This document shows positions 26,146 to 33,482 of a stretch of DNA of 64,000 nucleotides, piece by piece; position 1 is the stretch's first letter, and the number at the start of each line of letters is the position of its first letter. The stretch covers positions 1 to 64,000 of the forward strand of contig NZ_JACHGF010000006.1 of the NCBI RefSeq assembly GCF_014202275.1, written 5' to 3'. The notes below the pieces were generated by a model. The model did no database searches, was not told the DNA's origin, and was given only the letters and a program-made list of their open reading frames with translations. The position numbers were made by a program, and so were the translations under genes. This DNA comes from Rhabdobacter roseus (GTDB taxonomy: Bacteria > Bacteroidota > Bacteroidia > Cytophagales > Spirosomataceae).

Positions 26146-27369
26146 CTAGCGTCGGGAATAACTGACCCCGATCGAAAGGCCGATCTGATAAGGCTGAATT
26201 TGGAAATTAGTTACGGGCATCGTGAATTTTGAGAAGCCGTACTCCAGATACGGACCCACGGTCAGGAGGGTACGGTGGTCCAGGGCAAGTTGCTTTCCGA
26301 GGCCCAGATTCACCCACGCGGCACTCCGGCCGTGCGTCAGTTCGTGGTTGACTTCAACACCCAAATCACCGTAATAATGGCGAAAGGGACCGGCGCGTAG
26401 TACCGCGTGTTTTTTGATCGCCAGGCCTGCCAGTCTAAAAGTATTGTGATCTTCTACGGGAGTCCCCCGGTACACCACGCGGTAGCCGTTGGCCTGCTCC
26501 ACCCGGAATTCGTCGGTCGCGATCTCGTATCGGATCGATTGCCGGAATTGCCCGTAGGTGAGTAGGAGCTGAAAACCTTTCTTTTCCAGGCCAGCGCTCA
26601 CTTTGTAGCCCAGACTCTGCGAGGAAACCGGAGCCGGAAATTGAAAATTCTGATAGACCACATCGGAATGGGGATTGATGGTCAGGGTTTGAAACGTGTT
26701 CGTGGGGGTCAGTGAGACAAGCAGCCGCCAGGCATTTTCCTTTCCGATTTCTGGCCGGGGTGGGGCCTCGTACTCTCCCGGATCAGGCAATGTTTCGAGC
26801 CCGCTTAGTAAGATCGACTGGGGAGAAGGACGGGAGGAAATGGGTTGAATGGTGTGGATATAAGCAGGATCTTGTATTTCATTTGCGGATTTGTGGGACA
26901 TAGGGGTGTTCTCTAATCCCTGTGGCAAACCGGGTGTTTCCGGTTCCATTTCTTCTGGTTCCAAAGTTTCTGCCCCCCTGTTTCTGTCGCTATGCGTTTC
27001 AGGACTAAACGTTTGCACTGACTGCCGGAACATGGAGACGGAATTTATTTCTGAGGATAAGGCAGCGGGGGGGCTTTTTTTCTGCGCATTTGTCGGTTGG
27101 GTAGGTGAGGGATTAGGCAGCACGTGCACGGCAAATGTTTCCAAACCTGGTTTGGAAACAGACTGGCCCGTAATGGTTGCCGACAGTATAAACATTATGA
27201 GCAGGCTCACGGCCATGAGGTGGCGGATTGGGTTGGATTGAGCCAATTCGCGTAATTTCTCGAATAGGCTCATTTCCAGCCTTGGATCGGGCTGAGATTC
27301 AAAGTGTTCGAACTTTCGCCGCAAGGCGTCGCCCACAATGCTATTCAATTCATCATCATGAGTTTTCAT
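26146..27369 (-). CDS. Membrane-anchored protein with barrel-like C-terminus, putative anti-sigma factor
   Basis: Protein of 407 residues. Residues 1-50 are charged and presumably cytoplasmic (DDELNSIVGDALRRKFEHFE). One transmembrane helix covers about 50-68 (HLMAVSLLIMFILSATITG). A long Pro/Ser/Thr-rich linker runs to about 210. The last ~190 residues show alternating amphipathic strands ending in an aromatic/Arg terminus (PYQIGLSIGVSYSRR), like a PorT-type outer-membrane barrel. Its start overlaps the end of the ECF sigma gene by 14 bp, so the two are coupled. That context suggests an anti-sigma role, possibly spanning both membranes. The function is inferred, not shown. Confidence 0.65.
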   Translation of the reverse strand: MKTHDDELNSIVGDALRRKFEHFESQPDPRLEMSLFEKLRELAQSNPIRHLMAVSLLIMFILSATITGQSVSKPGLETFAVHVLPNPSPTQPTNAQKKSPPAALSSEINSVSMFRQSVQTFSPETHSDRNRGAETLEPEEMEPETPGLPQGLENTPMSHKSANEIQDPAYIHTIQPISSRPSPQSILLSGLETLPDPGEYEAPPRPEIGKENAWRLLVSLTPTNTFQTLTINPHSDVVYQNFQFPAPVSSQSLGYKVSAGLEKKGFQLLLTYGQFRQSIRYEIATDEFRVEQANGYRVVYRGTPVEDHNTFRLAGLAIKKHAVLRAGPFRHYYGDLGVEVNHELTHGRSAAWVNLGLGKQLALDHRTLLTVGPYLEYGFSKFTMPVTNFQIQPYQIGLSIGVSYSRR

Positions 27370-27940
27370 ATTGCGTAATTCCGTGTTCCTGTAGTTTTTT
27401 CAAAAGTAAATTTCTGCCCCGCAAGAATTGCGACCGGGAGGTACCCTCCGAAATATCGAGCATTTTGGCGATCTCTGTATGGGGGTACCCATCGATCATG
27501 TGCAGGTTCACCACCATGCGGTAGCCATCGGGCAGCTGCTGAATAATCTCCAGCAATACGTTGATGTTGATTTGGTCGATGATTCTTGCGTATTCCTCTG
27601 ATTCCAGATCGGCGTTAAATTCGTCCAGTGAAATGTGCGTTTCCTGTACCTTGGTGGTGCGGTGGTAGTAGTTGATAGCCGTGCGAATCACGATGGACTT
27701 CACCCATCCGTCGATTGCCCTTTCTTCTTTTAATTCGGCCAGGTTCCTAAAGACTTTGACAAACGCTTCCTGAAAAATATCCTCTGCTTCGGCCTTGGTT
27801 TTGGCGTAGCGAAGGCAACTCCCCAGCAGCCGGGTTTTGTACCGTTCATAAAGTACCGTCTGCGCCCTAACCTCCTGCCGTTGGCAAGCCCGCACCAGTT
27901 CTTCCAGTGTTTCGTATTTTTTAGGGCGGAGTAAGGACAT
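27356..27940 (-). CDS. ECF-type RNA polymerase sigma factor
   Basis: Sigma-70 family, extracytoplasmic-function type, 194 residues. Region 2 is seen as RLLGSCLRYAKTKAEAEDIFQEAFVKVFRNL and WVKSIVIRTAINYYHR. Region 4 is LPDGYRMVVNLHMIDGYPHTEIAKMLDISEGTSRSQFLRGRNLL. It directs RNA polymerase to its own regulon when released by its partner, probably the overlapping downstream membrane protein. The lipoprotein genes just upstream on the same strand could be members of the regulon, but no promoter motif was identified. Confidence 0.93.
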   Translation of the reverse strand: MSLLRPKKYETLEELVRACQRQEVRAQTVLYERYKTRLLGSCLRYAKTKAEAEDIFQEAFVKVFRNLAELKEERAIDGWVKSIVIRTAINYYHRTTKVQETHISLDEFNADLESEEYARIIDQININVLLEIIQQLPDGYRMVVNLHMIDGYPHTEIAKMLDISEGTSRSQFLRGRNLLLKKLQEHGITQYENS

Positions 27941-28007
27941 TCAGGGATTGTGTGTTTATTCAAAAATGTTTGTCAACCTTATTTAAAATGGCCTATTTAC
28001 CATACAG

Positions 28008-28946
28008 CTACAGCGTGACAAGCGCCTCGTAGGTCAAATAGGTTATGGTACCCGAATCGTTGAAATAGAGATAGTAAGTTTCCAGAAAAGGGTAGGCGCG
28101 GTACAGAATGAAACGGTATCCCGTCTGACCGGATTCCTCGAATCTGACGCCCGACTGAATCGGAAAATTAGCGAACTGCTGCGCATGGGTAGCCATATAA
28201 TCCTGAGCGAATTGCGGAAATTCAGCCGTTTTGGTGTAGGTACCCTGAAAATTTCTTGATGAATAAATGCTATTGCCCCGATGATCGAATAGGTAATCCA
28301 GTTGATTGTTGGCAGCATCATGCTCCAGGCTATGATACGTTTTTTCGTTGGCCTCATTGACGAAAATCCGGGCACTTTTGTGGATCAAGGCATTGTCTTT
28401 AATGATGTTTTGGGCTCTCGTCGGCAGATCTCCGACGAGGTGAGTGGTGTAATCAAACTTAGAAAAGTACCGCATCTGAACCACGTACTTCTTTCTGGTA
28501 GCGTCCAATGGAAACCAGGAGAAAATATAGGCCGTGGAATCGAGCGTATATTTCGCCGTCAACTCCTGTGCATTGTTAGAACTGGAAGTCGAAGTGTTTT
28601 CTTTAAAATCCGAGAATTTCCCCTTCGGCAGGGAGACTTTTTCCAGGATACTCGCGAAGGTACCCGAAGGGGCGGCCGTGAGCAGGAGGTAGGAAACCAT
28701 CACTCCCTGGGTACCCAGAGCCGAATAATAATTTTTTCCATTTTCCATGAACGTCGCTTCCCAGAGTTTATCCCTTTCAACGGTCTTATAAATGATGTCC
28801 TGAGCATTGGGAAACTTACTTTTCAAATCTTCAACAACCGCAACGGGGATCTTATCTTCCGGCATGGGTTGAAGATCGTTAAGGCTATTACAAGCTATTA
28901 CAGCAAGGATTAATACACAGAAACAATAAATAGAAGCTAATTTCAT
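28008..28946 (-). CDS. PepSY-like putative lipoprotein
   Basis: Protein of 312 residues with a lipoprotein signal peptide (MKLASIYCFCVLILAVIAC, Cys19 as lipid site), so likely exported and membrane-anchored. Residues about 33-90 (PVAVVEDLKSKFPNAQDIIYKTVERD, WEATFMENGKNYYSALGTQGVM) resemble PepSY-like/DUF2874 domains of Bacteroidota, which bind or inhibit partners in the periplasm. The rest may contain further degenerate copies (FPQFAQDYMATHAQQFANFPI). It sits 67 bp upstream of the ECF sigma gene on the same strand. Its partner and function are unknown. Confidence 0.7.
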   Translation of the reverse strand: MKLASIYCFCVLILAVIACNSLNDLQPMPEDKIPVAVVEDLKSKFPNAQDIIYKTVERDKLWEATFMENGKNYYSALGTQGVMVSYLLLTAAPSGTFASILEKVSLPKGKFSDFKENTSTSSSNNAQELTAKYTLDSTAYIFSWFPLDATRKKYVVQMRYFSKFDYTTHLVGDLPTRAQNIIKDNALIHKSARIFVNEANEKTYHSLEHDAANNQLDYLFDHRGNSIYSSRNFQGTYTKTAEFPQFAQDYMATHAQQFANFPIQSGVRFEESGQTGYRFILYRAYPFLETYYLYFNDSGTITYLTYEALVTL

Positions 28947-28967
28947 GAAGAGGTTTATTGAAAAGAT

Positions 28968-29696
28968 TCAATAAAGTACGATATATTTTGATAATTCTCT
29001 GGGTGTACCTTCTTCTCTTTGGATGATCCAGGCTGCCCGCAACGTATAGGCATAAGTCACTTTATTCGACCCTTCGTTTTGCTCTTCCAGAATGATGCGT
29101 ATTCTTTCGGGCTTGGAGGCGTCCTGTGCTTCTTCCAGGCTCTTGTACTTGGGAAGCATATCGCGGTCCAGGTACCCTTTATCAGCTTTCCAAAACAAGA
29201 TGGGGCCGGTCGGCAGCTGGACCGAAACGGTCTGTTTGGTCTTGTCCCAGTCCCATTTTCCGTGAAAGGGGCCGACGTAAATAAAGGCTTCTCGTATGAT
29301 AAGCTCGGCTGTGCCGTACGGACGGTTGCCGGAAACGCCGTCGGAGTAGTCATACGTGCTGGATTTAATGATGACGCTTTCCTGGGGAGACTCGAACAAG
29401 GTTCTGTTCCCTGCCCAATCCAGGAACTGGTACGCGTTGGCATGTGCGTACCAAACCTGAAGCCGGGTGAATAACACGCTGTCTTCCGATATGTCTTCTG
29501 TTACGTCGCCCACCGTTCTGGTGATTTGTTCGAGGCACCAGTAGCGGCCTGGTGCCGTCAGTGAGGCTATGACCTGTGCGGAGTCGACGGCGGGTGCCTC
29601 GGGATCAGGATCCTCGATATTATGATCCTGGCAGGAGAGCATCCCTAGGGCCGTACCTACGAAACAAAAAACTAGGATTTGACGGACGTTTTTCAT
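28968..29696 (-). CDS. Putative lipoprotein, tandem paralogue A
   Basis: About 242 residues from the ATG at 29696. The signal peptide ends in the lipobox GMLSC. Longer in-frame starts run into the spacer and would bury the signal peptide. The mature part has the repeated family features RYWCLEQITRTVGD, VWYAHANAYQFLDW, ESPQESVIIKSSTYDYSDGVSGNRPYGTAEL and GYLDRDMLPKYKSLEEAQDASKPERIRI. I do not recognise the family. Its neighbour at 29813-30568 is a close paralogue over its whole length. Possibly an envelope-stress or lipocalin-like protein; no function can be assigned. Confidence 0.75.
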   Translation of the reverse strand: MKNVRQILVFCFVGTALGMLSCQDHNIEDPDPEAPAVDSAQVIASLTAPGRYWCLEQITRTVGDVTEDISEDSVLFTRLQVWYAHANAYQFLDWAGNRTLFESPQESVIIKSSTYDYSDGVSGNRPYGTAELIIREAFIYVGPFHGKWDWDKTKQTVSVQLPTGPILFWKADKGYLDRDMLPKYKSLEEAQDASKPERIRIILEEQNEGSNKVTYAYTLRAAWIIQREEGTPRELSKYIVLY

Positions 29697-29812
29697 GGCA
29701 GAGAAATAAAAGGTTATAGATTGTGTATATAGGTTGTTACAAAGCAAGACACCGCGCTCAGCCTGAAGCGTTAGATTGCTGAAAATTAGACACTTATTAG
29801 CCGTTCTAGGAC

Positions 29813-30568
29813 TTAATAAAATACGATATATTTCGACAACTCCCGGCGAGGGCTTGCTTCTCTTCGAATGATCCAGGCTGCCCGCAACGTGTAGGCGTAG
29901 GTCACTTTTCCCTGTGCTTCCTCTTTTTCTTCCATGACGATCCGTATTCTTTCGGGCTTGGCAGCGTCTTGGGCTTCTGCCAAGCTCTTGTACTTGGGAA
30001 GCATATCGCGGTCCAGGTACCCTTTGGCCGCTTTCCATAACAGATCGGGTTCAGTAGGAAGTTGAACTGAAACGGTCTGCTTTTCCGCATCCCAATTCCA
30101 CTTTCCGTGAAAAGGTCCGAAGTAAATGAAGCCTTCCCGTATCAGTAGTTCTGCGGTTCCGTAAGGTCGATTGCCGGAAACGCCGTCGGAGTAGTTATAC
30201 GTGCTGGATTTAATGATGACGCTTTCCTGCGGGGACTCAAACAAGGTTCTGCCGCCTGACCCATCAAGGAACTGGTAAGCATTGGCATGCGCGTACCAAA
30301 CTTGAATACGCGTAAACAGTGTGGTATCTTCCGATACATCCTCCGTCTTATCTCCCACTGTTCTCGTGATTTTTTCAAGACACCAGTAGCGACCTTTTGC
30401 CGTCAGTAAGGCGATGACCTGCGTGGAATCAACCAGGGTACCCACCGAACCGGGATCCTCAACCTGATCCACAGGTTCTTGCACCGTGACTTCCTTCTTT
30501 TTACAGGCCACTATTCCCAGGACGGTACCTACCAGACAACAGGCAATAAGGTGACGAACATTCTTCAT
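29813..30568 (-). CDS. Putative lipoprotein, tandem paralogue B
   Basis: About 251 residues from the ATG at 30568 (MKNVRHLIACCLVGTVLGIVAC, lipobox GIVAC). It is very similar to paralogue A, with the same order of motifs and the same Lys-rich C-terminal strand (KVTYAYTLRAAWIIRREASP). The strongest divergence lies just after the lipidated Cys, where B has KKKEVTVQEPVDQVEDP. The 116-bp spacer between the two genes also resembles the 5' flank of B, so a duplication of gene plus leader is likely. Function unknown. Confidence 0.75.
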   Translation of the reverse strand: MKNVRHLIACCLVGTVLGIVACKKKEVTVQEPVDQVEDPGSVGTLVDSTQVIALLTAKGRYWCLEKITRTVGDKTEDVSEDTTLFTRIQVWYAHANAYQFLDGSGGRTLFESPQESVIIKSSTYNYSDGVSGNRPYGTAELLIREGFIYFGPFHGKWNWDAEKQTVSVQLPTEPDLLWKAAKGYLDRDMLPKYKSLAEAQDAAKPERIRIVMEEKEEAQGKVTYAYTLRAAWIIRREASPRRELSKYIVFY

Positions 30569-30715
30569 GGTGCAGTTGATAAGGTACGCAATGCAGGTCG
30601 TTATTGAGTAAGACACAGCGCGTAGGCTGAAACGTTGCAGCAACCTAAAATAAATACAAAAGATTGTCTGCCTAGTCTGTGGCGGGAGACGAGTCAATCC
30701 GGTCGGTATAGAATG

Positions 30716-30751
30716 AGTCCATTACCGAACAAAAGTGTCCGATTCCGGACA
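30716..30751. promoter_or_regulatory. Paired dyad operator upstream of permease 6
   Basis: AGTCCATTACCGAACA (30716-30731, one mismatch to TGTYCR-N4-YGRACA) and TGTCCGATTCCGGACA (30736-30751, perfect), centres 20 bp apart. The second is the core of a 13-bp perfect inverted repeat, 30729-30758. It lies in the 354-bp divergent spacer (30569-30922) between lipoprotein B and permease 6, 171 bp before the permease ATG. Apart from this and the 30805 promoter candidate, I see nothing else in that spacer. Confidence 0.7.
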
Positions 30752-30804
30752 CTTTTGTAGTTTTGCTATTGCATTAAAGTGTTGATATACAGCAAGCTGA
30801 ATAC

Positions 30805-30821
30805 TTGGCAAAATGATTGGT
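30805..30821 (+). promoter_or_regulatory. Candidate sigma-54-like promoter for permease 6
   Basis: TTGGCAAAATGATTGGT matches the 11139 candidate in its -24 element (TTGGCA) and in GATTG at -12, with the same spacing and position downstream of the dyads. The usual -12 GC is GG here, so strength is uncertain. Confidence 0.4.
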
Positions 30822-30922
30822 ACAATTATTCACCACTGATCTTGCGGAATTATTCAAAGCAGGAAACATGCCAAAGGAAAATCCCTCGGCAATCGTTAAC
30901 CAACCTTTCGAATCAAGTAGCC

Positions 30923-33352
30923 ATGTTCAGAAACTACGTCAAAATTGCCCTCCGAATCTTTAAAAAAGATAGGACCTTCACGGCTATCAATCTGGTGGGC
31001 CTGGCGACGGGCCTGGCCGTGGCGCTGCTGATTATCCAGTATGTGCGTTTCGAGCTAAGCTACGAAAACACCCACCCACTGGCCGACCGCATCGTCCGGC
31101 TCACGATGGATTACATGAGCGGAGGGTCGGTGAATGCGCAGGATACCGAAAGCTACCCACCGCTGGGGCCCAGAGCCCTGCGCGAAATGCCCGAAGTGGT
31201 TAACTACACTCGTGCTTATCCCTACGGAGAACCAAGCGTGACGGTGCAGATTGGGGAAAACTACTATTTGGTGGAGAAAGTTTTTGCGGTAGATTCTTCC
31301 TTCTTTTCCCTGTTCAACTACCCCCTGCTTCGGGGCAACAAAAAAGGCATTATGACCAAAACCCGGCAGGCCGTTCTGACGGAAACTACGGCCTTGAAGT
31401 ACTTCAATACGCTGGATGTGATGGGTAAAACCTTAAAACTACCGAAGGCAGAAGGGGCGGTGGTTTTGGAGGTAGTGGGGGTAGTACCCGATAGCCCGGC
31501 CAATACGCACCTGAAATTCGATATGCTTTTTTCGTACCCGACCATGCTGTCGGATTTTGGCGAAAAAGAAGATAATTGGAATGGCAACAATACGCTTACC
31601 TACCTGCAATTGGCCCAGAATGTAAATTATGATCAATTCACGAAGTCGCTGGCGGCGTTTAGCGACCGGTTGGAAAAGGAAAAGATCATAAAAAACGAAC
31701 GGGTGATTGGACAAAAAATAAGCGACATCCACCTCTATTCTCATAAAACCTTTGAAACCGAACCGAACGGCGAGGCGAAGTCGGTGTTCTTTTTGCTGGG
31801 CGTGGCCTTTCTGGTGTTGATCAGCGCGTTTGTCAACTACGTCAATCTCACTACGTCCAAAGCCCTCGACCGCGCCCGCGAAATCGGAATGCGTAAGGTG
31901 GTCGGCTCGACCCAAAACCAGATCCGAACCCAGATTTTTACGGAAACGATACTCATTAATCTCGCGGCGGGGCTACTGGCCGTGGCCTTGATCGGAGCGG
32001 TTTGCCCGCTGTTTATCCAAATAGCCGGACTACCCGAAGGATTTCCGATTTTTGGCGATCTGTTTTTCTGGCAAAGCCTGGTTGGTTTTCTGCTGCTGAG
32101 TATTTTACTTTCCGGATTGTACCCGGCTTTCGTGCTGTCTTCCTTCGAGCCGGTCAAGGTACTTAAGGGTACTTTCTCCCGCTCCAATCAGGGGGTGGTA
32201 CTTCGGAAAGCGCTGGTGGTTTTTCAGTTTACCATCACCATTGTTTTGCTGGTACAAACGTTCACCGTTTATAGGCAGGTTCGTTTTCTGCGGGAGCAAA
32301 ACCTGGGCGTGGAGGTGGGCCGTACCCTCGTGGTGAAAGCGCCCGTAGGCCCTAATGCGCAAAAAGAATACGGTACCTTCCGGCAGGCGTTGCTGGCGCA
32401 GTCGCGGGTCGAGGCGGTGTCGGTTTCTGGTACGGTGCCGGGCATGGGTATTACCCCCATGGGTACCACGACGGGTATCAACCTGTCCGATGCCATGGAG
32501 AAAAACTCCTATAATTTTTACCTGACGCGCATCGACAGCTCCTTCGTGGACCTGATGGGAATCAAGCTACTGGCGGGCAAGAACTACGATGCCACCTCCT
32601 GGCCCGTTTTTTCGGACACTACCAAGCGGGATGAAATACTTGTGAATGAAGAGGCCCTCCGGCTTTGGGGAATTCCTACGCCGCAGGAAGCAGTAGGCCG
32701 TGAGCTGAGTTTCTGGGGAAGGCAATGGACCATTCGGGGGGTACTTAAAAACTACCATTACGAGTCGCCTAAGGCGGCCTACATTCCCATGATTCATTTC
32801 TACTATCCTATTTTCGATTCCTTTGCCAGCGTGAAGTTCTCGGGAGGGAATTCTAGCGAGCAACTCGCGACTTTGGAAAAAGTATATAAAAGCCATTTTC
32901 CCTACTCGCCGTTCAGCTACTTTTTCCTGGATAGCGAGTACGACAAGCAGTACAAAGCCGACGACCGTTTTCAGACCGTCTTTAGCATCCTCACCGGCTT
33001 TGCCATTCTGATTTCTTGCCTGGGGCTGTTTGGCCTGGCCACCTTTACCGTTTCGAAGCGAACGAAGGAAATCGGTATCCGCAAAGTAATCGGTGCCAGT
33101 ACTGTCAATCTGATGATTTTGCTGTCGAAGGATTTTATGAAAACCGTTTTGGTGTCAGTGGTGATCGGACTGCCCATTACCTATTTTTTGATCGAAAACT
33201 GGCTGGCCAACTACGCGTCGCGCATCGAATTGAGCTGGTGGCTTTTTGCCGCACCCGCCGCCTTGGTGCTGCTCTTGGTGGTAATTTCGATCGGTGGAAA
33301 AACCATGTCCACGGCGCTGATGAATCCGGTGAAAAGCCTGAGGAGCGAATGA
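30923..33352 (+). CDS. FtsX/MacB-type ABC permease 6
   Basis: About 809 residues from the ATG at 30923 (MFRNYVKIALRIFKKDRTF). An open frame extends 144 bases upstream to 30779, but it crosses the sigma-54-like promoter candidate and lacks a hydrophobic start. The first coupling motif is SKALDRAREIGMRKVVGSTQ and the second is SKRTKEIGIRKVIGASTVN. The C-terminal module differs from the others, with ELSWWLFAAPAALVLLLVVISIGGK before the tail MNPVKSLRSE. It is the first gene of the second permease run and the one with the best-preserved dyads. Confidence 0.92.
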   Translation: MFRNYVKIALRIFKKDRTFTAINLVGLATGLAVALLIIQYVRFELSYENTHPLADRIVRLTMDYMSGGSVNAQDTESYPPLGPRALREMPEVVNYTRAYPYGEPSVTVQIGENYYLVEKVFAVDSSFFSLFNYPLLRGNKKGIMTKTRQAVLTETTALKYFNTLDVMGKTLKLPKAEGAVVLEVVGVVPDSPANTHLKFDMLFSYPTMLSDFGEKEDNWNGNNTLTYLQLAQNVNYDQFTKSLAAFSDRLEKEKIIKNERVIGQKISDIHLYSHKTFETEPNGEAKSVFFLLGVAFLVLISAFVNYVNLTTSKALDRAREIGMRKVVGSTQNQIRTQIFTETILINLAAGLLAVALIGAVCPLFIQIAGLPEGFPIFGDLFFWQSLVGFLLLSILLSGLYPAFVLSSFEPVKVLKGTFSRSNQGVVLRKALVVFQFTITIVLLVQTFTVYRQVRFLREQNLGVEVGRTLVVKAPVGPNAQKEYGTFRQALLAQSRVEAVSVSGTVPGMGITPMGTTTGINLSDAMEKNSYNFYLTRIDSSFVDLMGIKLLAGKNYDATSWPVFSDTTKRDEILVNEEALRLWGIPTPQEAVGRELSFWGRQWTIRGVLKNYHYESPKAAYIPMIHFYYPIFDSFASVKFSGGNSSEQLATLEKVYKSHFPYSPFSYFFLDSEYDKQYKADDRFQTVFSILTGFAILISCLGLFGLATFTVSKRTKEIGIRKVIGASTVNLMILLSKDFMKTVLVSVVIGLPITYFLIENWLANYASRIELSWWLFAAPAALVLLLVVISIGGKTMSTALMNPVKSLRSE

Positions 33353-33482
33353 TGGTATAGGGCAGTGGGCGCGGGGCAGCGGGTAGTTGAAAGTGTAAAG
33401 TACCCCTGCAATAACAAAGTACCCTCTGCCCTTACCCCTCCGCTCCATGCCTAAAAAGTACCTTATAAAAACAGAAATAGCC

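Noticed and set aside
30729-30758. The 13-bp inverted repeat as a terminator
   Set aside because: It stands between the starts of divergent genes, where no transcript should end, and it matches the dyad motif.
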